Shown piece after piece: positions 1-23,159 of a stretch of 64,000 nt of DNA. This DNA is from Haematococcus lacustris (lineage: Eukaryota > Chlorophyta > Chlorophyceae > Chlamydomonadales > Haematococcaceae): assembly GCA_030144725.1 (NCBI GenBank), contig JASKMD010000008.1, positions 6,327,976-6,391,975 of the forward strand, in the 5' to 3' direction. How positions within the stretch are numbered: position 1 is the first letter of the stretch; every line of letters begins with the position of its first letter. Under the pieces are notes generated by a model, which saw only the letters and a list, made by a program, of their open reading frames with translations, was not told the origin of the DNA and did no database searches. The translations under genes and the position numbers were made by a program.

Positions 1-589
1 ATGTCACAGAAGAGTGTGTGTAGGGCACAACACCTGGCCAGACCTGACTGGGAGGGCAGGCTGTGTGCCTGCTGCAGGTTTCTCCTGCATGTGTCTCATG
101 CACTTCTGCTACTTTCTTGCAACTTCATGCCAGTGTGGGGCCGGGCTGCCCACACGTGACAGGTGCCACAGCGGGTCAGCGGGTACCCATGCTCATGTGT
201 TGCTGTGCTTGACAAGCTCCCTACCTCTCACGCTGCGCATCACTCCTCTGGGGAGCAGCCTATCACCAAGGAAGCCAGCTAGCCTGAAGCTGGTCTTCAG
301 AGTAGCCCCCACTATCGCCAGGCCAGCCCCCAGGACGTGTACCGGGAGTCGCAACAATAGAGGCACTTGGGATACGGGGCTGCTTCGCTGCGCTTGCGAG
401 CGATGCAAGGAAGGGGGCCCAGGTCGGGGAGGCACTGGCGTTTGAGAGCGTGGGCCTGGCCCCGCTGATGCTGGTTGTGCAGGCACGCCGTGATCTGCAC
501 CCTTCACCAAGTGCCAACTGGGTTTGCGATGCACAAGCAACCACGCGCGGGGGGACTACAACGGAAGAGCGGCAAGAAGGGTTTCTCAC

Positions 590-719
590 CGTAAAACATT
601 TGGATTGCACCGTCCTCCTGCCCTCCTGCTGCGTCGAAGAGGAACTCGGCATGATGTAGGTCGACCCCCACGACCTGCGCTATTTGCGCGATGGCGCGCT
701 GCCGCTGATTGTCCTCCAT
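590..719 (-). CDS. First exon of a UBA-like domain protein (partial model)
   Basis: An ATG at 719 opens a short exon that starts MEDNQRQRAIAQIAQ and continues with a three-helix ubiquitin-associated pattern (VVGVDLHHAEFLFDAAGG, then a helix ending QMFYG). Such N-terminal UBA-like modules are typical of UBX/FAF-type adaptors that bring ubiquitinated clients to Cdc48/p97; that role is inference. A good donor (G|GTGAGA) follows base 590 in phase 1. Later exons should lie below 590. One candidate begins after a CAG near 460, is rich in Ser/Pro/Ala and is in phase, but nothing in it is diagnostic, and no thioredoxin-like or UBX domain is visible before the window edge. The exon itself is likely; the rest of the gene is unresolved. 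Confidence 0.6.
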
Positions 720-1028
720 CTGGTGGCAGGCAATGTGACAGCCCGCGTTTAGTGCGAAGCGTACGGGGTTGCATGGAGTTTGGCTGTATGTTGGTGCGCC
801 ATCAAGAGCAAAGGTGTCAACTGGGCAGCCACGCTGAACCTGTTCTGTTACAAGCTATACATTTGATGACTATGTCAATGTAAGCAGAGGGAGCGAGCCA
901 TCTGGAGGCCGGTGTTTTGCCTACATGTCAGGAGCTCCATGCAAAACAGTGATCTGTGAGGTTGAACCGACAAGAACAACAACAACAAGAGTACACAAGA
1001 GTCCGTCGTCTTCAAGAGTCCGTCGTCT
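720..1028. other. Intergenic stretch with short tandem duplication
   Basis: No coding exon recognised. It should hold the promoter of the UBA-like gene on the minus strand. At about 998-1033 a 17 bp unit (GAGTCCGTCGTCTTCAA) is repeated twice head to tail, next to the 3' end of the HNH-like relic. Confidence 0.4.
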
Positions 1029-1753
1029 TCAATCACTTATGCTTGTGAGCGCAATGATGACCTGGCGTGCGACCTCTAGCACCACCCGCTGCTCTCTGTA
1101 AGCTCGGACGGGCGCCTCGGCCGCATTCACGGTCTTTGCTGTCTTCCCTGTCATTGTGCGTACTGCATTTGCTCTGGGGAAGATCAGCGACTGCCCGCCG
1201 ACCGTCACCCGCACCGGCACCCTCAGCCCCCCAAAGCTTGTCATCGGCAAGTCTTTGTCGTCGCGTAGCAGCCAATGCCGCGTGTGCGCCTGGATGAATT
1301 GGATGTGTTCCAGGAACCCGGGAAGGGTCCAGGTGCACTTCATCATGTTGCAGGTGTAGCAGCAAGACTTGGTGTTCTCCGGCGTGTAGGCTGAGCTCGC
1401 ATCAACCCGGTCGAGGCCGAACGCGGGGGATTGGCCGCACAGGTAGCAGTTGGATGCCCACAGGTCCACCTTGCAAGCAAACACGTGCACAAGTTGGAGC
1501 ACAAGCATAGGCCACGCACCGTCATCCGCACATACACTGCGACCCACCTTCTGGACGACCGTAAGGAAGTCATCCGCGCGTTTTTGTCGATCGCCATTGG
1601 GAGGGGGCTCCGAGGACCGGCCATTGGCACGCCAAGCTCCAGGAACATCGCTATTCTGCGCACTTTCTGCAGGAACTCATCCAACGGCCGGGGGCCCTTC
1701 ATCACGTTGCAAGTCGGACAGCACGGGACGGTGTTAGCGTCGCTGTACCCCAA
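1029..1753 (-). pseudogene. HNH-like protein relic with two GLDRVD-type motifs, frameshifted
   Basis: Two zinc-binding HNH-like segments lie in tandem on the minus strand. The upstream one (1753 to about 1620) reads GYSDANTVPCCPTCNVMKG. The downstream one (1547 region to 1029) reads CYLCGQSPAFGLDRVD and then NTKSCCYTCNMMK. The C-x2-C, GLDRVD, CC-x2-CN-x-MK arrangement is the usual signature of this HNH-like family. The two halves are in different frames: frame one carries ...LELGVPMAGP, and the other resumes as SEPPPNGDRQKRADDF at about 1615-1625, so one small indel separates them. A possible acceptor (CTCACAG) precedes the first segment at 1754, but the matching GLDRVD half upstream was not found, so it is also 5'-truncated. 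Most likely a decayed copy; a very short unrecognised intron is the alternative. Confidence 0.55.
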
Positions 1754-2208
1754 CTGTGAGTCGAGTGTTTTTTTTATCTGCTTTTATGCTCATTTTTTTA
1801 TCGAAAAAGATGCAGTATTGAGAGAGTACTTGCATGCATATTACCAACCCCATGTTGGGAGCGCCTGAGTTGAACTTACACAGTGTGTCCACAGCGCTGC
1901 TTCGTGTGTCCACAGCGCTGCTCCCCGTTGTGTACAAAACCCCGTGACATGGATAACTGACATGATCCCCAGCCCCTCCTACGCTCACAATGCCTGGGAG
2001 AGACAGTGCGGCTATCCCACTCGGCTGTCCTGTGTCCTGGTGCAGAGTGGGCAAACTCCAAGTCCTCCCGCACAAGATATGCAAGCATGTGCGTTATAGT
2101 CGATGCCATAACATATACATTGGGGCCTAGCCCCGTCGCTGTCGTTGCCAAGTCCGCTTCTGAACCATCCTCATTACCAGCGCCATGCATCGTTCAAGAT
2201 GGCAGCTT
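1754..2208. other. Gene-poor spacer between HNH relic and UBE2W 3' end
   Basis: No exon recognised. A near-perfect tandem repeat (TGTGTCCACAGCGCTGCT twice) sits at about 1884-1924. The UBE2W 3' untranslated region should occupy the right part. Confidence 0.35.
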
Positions 2209-5096
2209 TCAAACCTTGTCATCCTCAAAAACCCACTTTGTTAGCCTGCGTGCAAGAAGGCCAGCAAAGGTGGCGATGAGAGGGGCAGATGTAAGATAAA
2301 GCGATACACTCTAAGGAGAGGACTGTTGTCTCACAAACATGCATTAGGCAGCATCCTCACCTTACTGACATTTATCAGCCATCAATGTTTGGCACAGGAT
2401 GACTATAGGTTGCATGCAGGTGGTTCAGCCAGCACATGGCAAAGTGGGGCAAGGTCAGGGTCAGGATCAGGATCAGGGTCAGGAGCAGGATCAGGATCAG
2501 GGTCAGGGTCAGGGTCAGGGTCAGGGTCAGGGTCAGGGTCAGGGTCAGGGTCAGGGTCAGGGTCAGGGTCAGGGTCAGGGTCAGGGTCAGGGTCAGGGTC
2601 AGGGTCAGGGTCAGGGTCAGGGGGTGCCAGGCTGCCACCCTCCACTGCCTGGAACAGCAGCTGTATTGTTGCAATGAAGGAGCCAGGCTGGCCTCACCCC
2701 TGCCCCCTGCAGCGCGGCTTACTTGGGGCTGCGGGAGCCCACAGACATGCAGTAGTCCCGGTCCCCTGCGGGCCGGCTGTACTCCGTGTTGCTGGCCAGC
2801 ATGGACCGCAGGGACAGCGCTACCTTGCTGATGGTCAGGGCAGGGGACCAGCCACCGTTGGCCCCGTCATACCTGTGGGCAGAATGTCACACATAATGCG
2901 TATGTGCTGTGAGTCATCATGCCACCCCACCCACCATGTCTGCAGCCATCGCTGGCACTTTCCTCATCCCTAGTGGGGTTTTTACCCCAGCTGCTGCTGG
3001 CAAAGCCGAGCAGCCGTACCTAGCTGAACAACGGTGTAAACCCACCATCACCTGTCATCACCTGCACCCCTCATCCGCACTGTGCCGCTGCTGCTGCTCC
3101 TGCTGCCCCAAACTCACCATTTTTCTTAGGGCATTTCAGCTGCAGGCACCCTTGACCCCTAACCCAGGCAACCCTGTTGGGTGCACAGGCTCAGGCGCCC
3201 CTGTCTTGCACACCCTATACCGCCCTCCACACCAGGGAGCTCATGCCAGTCATTGTGAAGGCTAACATGCTCAGCAACTAGCCATGTGGTGTTGGGCTGA
3301 GCAACTTGGTGTGTGGCAGGGTTAGACACTGTGTGAACACCATGCAGACAGCACATGGCTTGTCCTTGGACCCCTCCCTCCCCTTTCAGCTGCTGAGCGA
3401 GCCCATGCCGCCCAGGTGATATCAGGCGGGCTATGGGTGTTGCTAGTTGTTGGTGACTGTGCCTATGATCGAGCCGAGTGTGTTTAGAGCTGTGTTGGTC
3501 GTGCCGGCGAGGATGCGTGGGATGCTAAGCGTGGGTGGAGGTCCACTTGCCCAGCACCTGACTGTTTGTGCCTGACCCACTGCGCCCAGCATGCTGCACA
3601 CGCTGTGCTGCCCCAACAGGTCCCAGCGAGGAGGGGTGGTGGGCACTGCTAGCTGCTGACATGTGGCTGCCGTGCTCACATCACACCCGACACACAGCTG
3701 CTGTGTGATTGGGGTCAGATGCCCCTAGCTGGTCTGGCAGCGGGGTGTTCGGGGAGGGGGCCACTCACAAGATGTCCAGGCAGATGTGGCCGTTGGTGTA
3801 GATGTGAGGGTGGATGGGGGAGTCTGGCAGGAAGATGACCTGAGCAGGGCAGCCAGGGGTGCAGGACGTCTAGCTTCCAGTGAACACACCACCATCACTA
3901 TCATCGATGTTGGGAGGGGCGTATGCCTAGCCACATGGTGATGATTGCCAGGGGCTGAGCTATGACTAGAGCTGTCCAGCTCCCAGGGCATACGCCATCA
4001 TCAGTCCCGCAGCTGAGGCTCTTACTGGTGGCTGGCATTGGCACGGTTGTGGCTGTCATTACCGTCGCTGCCCCTGCCCCTGCCCCTGCCCCTGCCCCTG
4101 CCCCTGCCCCTGCCCCTAGGCAGTGGAACGCACCTCTGGGGGCTCCAAAGGATACCTGCATGTCCGCATGCACACCACAACCGTCATGCATGCAACCCAG
4201 GCGACCATGGTGCAAGTGAGAGTGTGACATGGGAATGCCCTCCCCTGCTGGAGCTTCCTAACGTAGCACCTTCACTACAGGGGGCACAGGGAGCCACGCT
4301 GAACATCATCACTCTCCACAAGGTGGTGCGACCTCAACCTAACCTTGCATACCAATGTGTGCTACAGGTGATGAGCCAGTGCTTCCCAGATGAGCCAGGA
4401 CTAGGAGCATCACTGATGGCACGCTAGCAGGCTGCATGCCAGTGCATGTAGATCCTGGCTCATGGCACACCCCTCCTCAAAACACCTCATCGACACCCGG
4501 CATAGGTCACACCTCCTAAACCTTCCCACACCAGTCCACACCTTTCCACACCTCCTAAACCTTTCCACACCACACTAGAGTTTGCAGGGCACTGCAGCTT
4601 CTGTCCAGCTTCTGCCCACCTGTCAGGGAAGCTGACCTTGAGACGGAAAACCTGGCCCTCATACAGGCGGGGCATGCCTGCTGACCCCTCAGGGCCTTGC
4701 ATCCTGCACCACCACCAGCAGGGACACTGACCTCGTCGCAGGGAGGCTGGTGCAAGCTGGACCAGGCTCCTTGCCCCATGACTCCTTCCTGCCTCAATTG
4801 CCCTCCCAGCGCCTTCCCTGTCCCATTGCCTCATAGCCACCCTGCCCCTCACATTTCTCCTCCCCCCTGCCCTCTCCCCTGCCCTAAGCCCCAGCCCTGG
4901 CCTGCTGCCCTGCCCCCCTGCCAGCTGGACAGCAGGTCTAGACAACAATGAGACCCAACCTCATCTCCCCACCATGCTCTGTGCTGCGCTGTTACACAGG
5001 AGCCCTTTAGAAGCTGCTGTTGGCTGCGGCTGCGGCTGCGGCTGCTACTGCTGCTGTTCAAGCTGCTGCTACTCTTGCTACTGCTGCTTCTGCTGT

Positions 5097-5186
<90 letters not shown>

Positions 5187-5445
5187 GGCCTTCAGTGCAT
5201 CACTTGTTTGGCTCCATGTGCTGCTGCAGGTCAATGGCTCACAGGATGCACCAGGTGGTGATGGGCTCACAGCTCTCCAGTGCACAGCCCTCAGGTGCCA
5301 GCCGCTGCCAGTCCTTCAACTCAGACTACAGATGGCAGCAAGGTCAACAACATGCACGCATGTAGGTGCAGACCTGACTAAACTGCTATGGGGAAAGCTG
5401 TGAAGAAACCTGGATGCGCCTGGCCGCCACAGGGGTCAAGGTCAT
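2209..5445 (-). CDS. UBE2W: Ubiquitin-conjugating enzyme E2 W (UBE2W / plant UBC15-18 type)
   Basis: Seven exons on the minus strand: 5445-5410, 5325-5243, 4703-4620, 4155-4134, 3839-3769, 2872-2723, 2245-2209. Phases close and give a 160-residue protein, the normal size for a bare UBC fold. The start is MTLTPVAARRIQ. The active-site segment is HPHIYTNGHICLDIL, with the catalytic Cys and HPH instead of the usual HPN triad, as in UBE2W. It continues WSPALTISKVALSLRSML and ends SPKLTKWVFEDDKV, matching the plant and animal UBE2W tail. UBE2W transfers ubiquitin to protein N-termini (family knowledge). Oddities: exon 4 is a 22 nt micro-exon encoding only YPLEPPE plus split codons; the first intron has a weak donor (GTTTCT); introns carry (CTG)n, (CCCTGC)n and (GGGTCA)n arrays. 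The start ATG is favoured because it is the first in a typical E2 helix 1. Confidence 0.9.
2448..2622. repeat. (GGGTCA)n microsatellite in last UBE2W intron
   Basis: Hexanucleotide GGGTCA, with a few GGATCA and GGAGCA variants at the left end, about 28 units. It lies wholly inside the intron 2246-2722. Both strands stay open in several frames, so apparent Asp-Pro or Gly-Ser repeat proteins here are artefacts. Confidence 0.95.
4070..4119. repeat. (CCCTGC)n short microsatellite in UBE2W intron
   Basis: About eight units of CCCTGC directly downstream (minus strand) of the 22 nt micro-exon, in intron 4133-3840. Confidence 0.9.
5094..5184. repeat. (CTG)n trinucleotide array in UBE2W intron
   Basis: About 30 nearly pure CTG units on the plus strand (CAG on the transcribed sense strand of UBE2W), inside the intron between exons 2 and 3. 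Flanking imperfect GCTGCGGCTGCTACTG-like units extend it to about 5027. Confidence 0.95.
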
Positions 5446-5591
5446 CACAGCTCCGCGCTCCTCTGGCCGAGCAAACTTGGCAGGCCAATAAAAAGGGTGT
5501 TGCGCTGATGGATTGCTGCCGCGAGGGCTTGTTGTTCTACACGGTCTTCCGAATGCTGCGCGCACGTTCCGAAATAGACGTCACTCTAAAC

Positions 5592-6232
5592 CTAAAGAAA
5601 ACCAGCGAAGAGCAGCGTAAGCATGTTGCTGAATGCGGTCTGCAGCTGCTGGCCGACGTGGTCCACCATGTTGGAGTCAGAGAGGTATCGTGGGATTGCT
5701 TCGAGGCGGGCGCGAAGGTCGGGGTGCGCGGCCAGCACGGCAGCGACTGCTGCGCTTGGCCGAGTGTTCTCGCCGTCTCGGGGCAGGCCGCGGCACAGGT
5801 GCAGGTACAGGTTCCGGCAGCTTAGGTCCGGGATGGCTGCCTGGGAAACTGGGATGTCTGTGTACACGGGCTGGCCGTGCAGGCCTAGCGGGTCGGCAAC
5901 GTGAATGGTAAACAAGCCGCGCACGAGGAAGCCCAGCAGCAGGCTGGCGAGCACCGCCCGCTCGCTGCAGGCCTTCACTCGTGGCAGCGCAGCGTCGGCC
6001 AGAAAGGCATCCCAAAGTTCTTGCGGCAAGTGGTCGATGAGGTGGGCTAACTTGCATTTCCTGCCGTGGTATGTGTTGTCCCTATCGCGGGCAGCGCGGG
6101 CCTCTGCGGAAGCCTTTATTTTCGCTGCGCCTCGGTGAGGTCTGGCTGTAGTGCCTCGTCGCGGTCCCAAATGTCACTGTTTGGGTCCTCCGGCACTGGC
6201 TTAGACACGATTCGTCTTTTTTTCTTAGCCAT
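5592..6232 (-). pseudogene. Fanzor (eukaryotic TnpB-like) family A, N-terminal fragment with frameshift
   Basis: From an ATG at 6232 the minus strand reads MAKKKRRIVSKPVPEDPNSD and then DEALQPDLTEAQRK, followed by a stop. The paralogue at 34.5-35.0 kb shows that one base is missing near 6127, after which the reading continues EARAARDRDNTYHGRKCKLA, HLPQELWDAF, and ends NMVDHVGQQLQTAFSNMLTL. The basic start, the acidic PEDPD motif and the closing helix resemble N-terminal parts of algal Fanzor proteins. The assignment rests on copies that also carry RuvC-like parts (see 38.9-39.7 kb). Only the first coding part is present and no RuvC core follows; it ends about 150 bp from the UBE2W start. Non-functional. 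Confidence 0.65.
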
Positions 6233-6429
6233 AGAAAACAACGTGAAGTTGCCAATGTGAGTTGGCTTCACGGGCCGGTGTTCGCTGCCAACTTGTGCCC
6301 GTCAGGTATTCACTACAGCTCGCATATCAACGATTGAATCGCAACACAGCTCATTACTAACAACAAAAAGAACCTAAAAGGCGCCGTGCTCCTGCACCGC
6401 GACCGGCCTCCCTATGTTTCTAGCGCTCT

Positions 6430-14975
<8,546 letters not shown>

Positions 14976-15345
14976 GCTGGGCGATGGTGAGGCAAGGTGC
15001 ACGCGATGTAACTACTGCAGCATGCTTGTGCAAGCGGAAGGTCCATGGATTACGAATCAATCATAAAGTAGGTGTTCGTATCGTGCATGCCCTCAACAGC
15101 TTTTACAGGAAAGACATCTTCTGAAGCTGACAGCCACCTTTACTGGCCAGGCATGTTTTTCGCTCGTTACTCTGAACGCAGCCTCTTGGTTGATGGACTT
15201 AGTATAGTGAGAGTAATAAGTATGCGGAGGTTGTGATGTGTGGAGCGTGTTGCCTTTCCAGTGGCCAGATGTCACACCTGCACATGGGGCCTGCTTCTGT
15301 CGGCACCTGTGTTTGATCATTGCGTGTGTGTGTCACCTGTGCGCT
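14976..15345. promoter_or_regulatory. Divergent promoter region of Obg (-) and phytepsin (+)
   Basis: Only 370 bp separate the two chosen start codons, which face away from each other, so both promoters and 5' leaders must share it. No clear TATA box was seen. AT-richer sequence around 15190-15230 (TTAGTATAGTGAGAGTAATAAG) is the best core-promoter candidate. Confidence 0.45.
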
Positions 15346-20516
<5,171 letters not shown>

Positions 20517-20823
20517 CCGGGTCTTTTCCTATCATAGTTGACTGCAATGCAAGCAGGGCAGTTGAAACGCCTGTCATTGAGAGAGTTTGCACCTGATAGT
20601 TGGTAACTACGTCTCTTGTCGGGTGTAAGACAGGTCCCAACGGCGATGTGATGTATAGTCTTGAGCCCTGACATGGCCACTCCGCGTCGTGAGGGTTCCT
20701 TGATGAAAGGCTACCCCTGACAGCTAACTGACGACACGTGGTTGGTTTGTTGAAACAATCATGTCATAGTTGTCACATTGCCGGTGTGTCCAGCGGTTCA
20801 TCACCGTTCAGTCCGCTACCCGG
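20517..20823. other. Convergent 3' intergenic region
   Basis: Short tail-to-tail spacer between phytepsin (+) and the sphingomyelinase-like gene (-). Apart from the TGTAA motif, nothing else was recognised. Confidence 0.5.
20624..20628 (+). terminator. Putative TGTAA polyadenylation signal of phytepsin
   Basis: TGTAA, the volvocine-algal polyadenylation motif, lies 108 bases after the phytepsin stop. Confidence 0.45.
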
Positions 20824-23125
20824 CTATCTGCGACCATTCGCCAACACATCATCCATTGCACGAATGTCCATGGCAAGCACTCGCCGTTGAGTTGTATCCC
20901 CGACGGCTCCCATCACTAACATGATGACGGCGCAACCCGCCAGAATGGGTGCACTAATGAGTTCCACAAGATTCGCTGCAAATGCCAACGTGTAGTACGG
21001 CGCCTCTGCCTCTGAGCAGATTTGGCTGAACGGCATGAGACGACTCCACAACGCGCGCGCGGAGGAAGCGGCGCAACCAGCCGCCAGGATAGCCATCAAC
21101 ACTGCAAGCCCGCAGCGGTGCTTGGCATACTTGGCGGCCAAGTCGCAGCCTCGTGCCAACAGTTCCCTCGTCGCGTGCAACACTGCTCGCTCGAACTGTG
21201 CAACGTCGGTGGCACACTTCGCCTTGTCCGCGCGATCCGTGGCCAAGGTGCTGTGTGCCGCCGACACAGCGTCCGCAGCAGCCAAGGCTGGTACGTCAGG
21301 GTTGGGCAAGGAGGGCATGGGAAACCGTAGCCGTGCCTGCAACCAAGCCCCAACAAGGCAAAGACTGTACCAGAAGAGCAGTAATGTGCAGGGACTTGAG
21401 CCTAGCAGGTAACGGTCCCCAAAACGGACTGTCCCGTCAGACAGTAAACCCAAAAGGAGTGTTTCCATTCAAAGCGAAGGTGCATGCTTACCTGCACAGC
21501 CAGGTGGTCGCTGTAGCTGATGCCAAGGGACGTGGCATGCAGGGTCACACAAACAGCCATGGGCTCCATGCCACTCACGAAAATGTAGTCAATGCGCTCT
21601 GGAACCTGCAGGGCAAGCAATGCTCTTGTGTGAAGCAGAAGTTGCCACAGACTCTTCATCACCGTCTCCCCTCATCTCACACTAAGTTTTGATGCCGTAC
21701 TAATTTTACATTAGGCTGACTCTGTCGCTTGAGAAGTTCGTTGCATGGGCAGTACAGTTGCTTAGCTGCATGAATCTGGCTTCAATGCTTCGCTTGTGAT
21801 GTATATGAACTGCCAAAGCCGTTGGAATGGAAGCAAATGTTCCACCAGGCAGTACCAGCATACCCTGCTGCTTCTGCAGGGTCCAACTTCAGCTGGCTCC
21901 CTCCCTCTTACCAGACACCGAGCAACTGGCGCCTTGCCCCAGCCTCCTCACAGGCTTCACCTCCTCGGCCCCACCCAGCCTTCACCCTTCAGCCCTCAGC
22001 CCTCAGCGCAAGCCTGCAGCCAGGGCCTACCTGCCGTGTGCTTTTGAAGGTGCACCCCGGGGCATCGCATGTGAACCCAGCTGCTGACTCCTGCCCATGC
22101 ACTGCCAGCCAGCTGTCAGTCAGCTCTGGCAAAAGGCACCTGCAGCCATGCAAGCACCATATAGATGGGCCTTGCACGCATGTGGGAAGGGCGGCAGCGG
22201 TCATGGCTGCTGCTGGCCCGGCGCACATTGCCGCACTCATGCCAAGATACTTGCCGGCTTGTTGCTGGTTCGCCCGCTGTAGGACAGCTTGAAGGCTGTA
22301 ACAGCATGAATGCATCCACACCTGCCCCTACCATTGCCTGCACATTGGTTCCCGCTCCCGACCCCGCACCAACCCACTTGAGCAGCGCCATCTCCAAATG
22401 ATGTGGTTTGGTGTTCAAGTCCCCACCAAGCACCAGTGCTGGGCATCCAGCCGCCGCATGCACCTGCCTGACCAACTGTGGGGACACAGGGGCAGGCGGG
22501 GAAGGCAGCCAGCATGGAGATCACGCGGCATGCATCCAGAGGGGTAGGGTGAAGGGGGGGAAATGGTGGAAAGGTAAGGAAGAAGGATTGCTGAAAGGGA
22601 GGAGATCCAACCAACCCAATTGACGAGGGGTAGGGTGAAGGGGTAGGGAGGACATGCTTAAGAAACGAGGGAGATGGCAAAGCACATGGGTGAGGAGGGG
22701 CAATGGTGGGTTGCGGCATGGTGAGGGACTGTTGCTGTTGCTACAGGTGGCTGGTGCTGAAGGTGTGGGGGCAGATGACAGGGAGCTGGTGGCGCTGAGC
22801 AGGCAGGCTGGGTCAGGTTAGGGTCAGGGTTAGGGTTAGGGTTAGGGTTAGGGTTAGGGTTAGGGTTGGGGTTAGGGTTAGGTAACCCTGACCCCTGCCC
22901 CGCCAGGTGCTCACCTGGGCCAGCTGCAGCACCTGTGACAGGCGGAAGGCCGCAAAGCTGTCGTGTGGCACACTGACTCCAAGGCGCTGCAGTGTGGCCC
23001 AGGTCAGCTCAGCACTGGGAGCCCCTGCCGCAGCCGCTCTTGCTGGCCCTGCTGCTGCTGCTCCTGCTGCTCCTGCTGCTGCTGCTCCTGCTGCTGTCCC
23101 TGCTGCTCCTGATACAGCTGTGCCC

Positions 23126-23159
<34 letters not shown>

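Noticed and set aside
2326..2973. Gly-Ser repeat protein starting MSHKHALGSILTLL with a signal-like start
   Set aside because: It lies over the last UBE2W intron and exon 6 on the opposite strand. The Gly-Ser part is the (GGGTCA)n array and the 3' part is the shadow of the E2 exon.
15238..15345. Upstream in-frame ATG for phytepsin
   Set aside because: It would add 36 residues before a textbook signal peptide; the downstream ATG is preferred.
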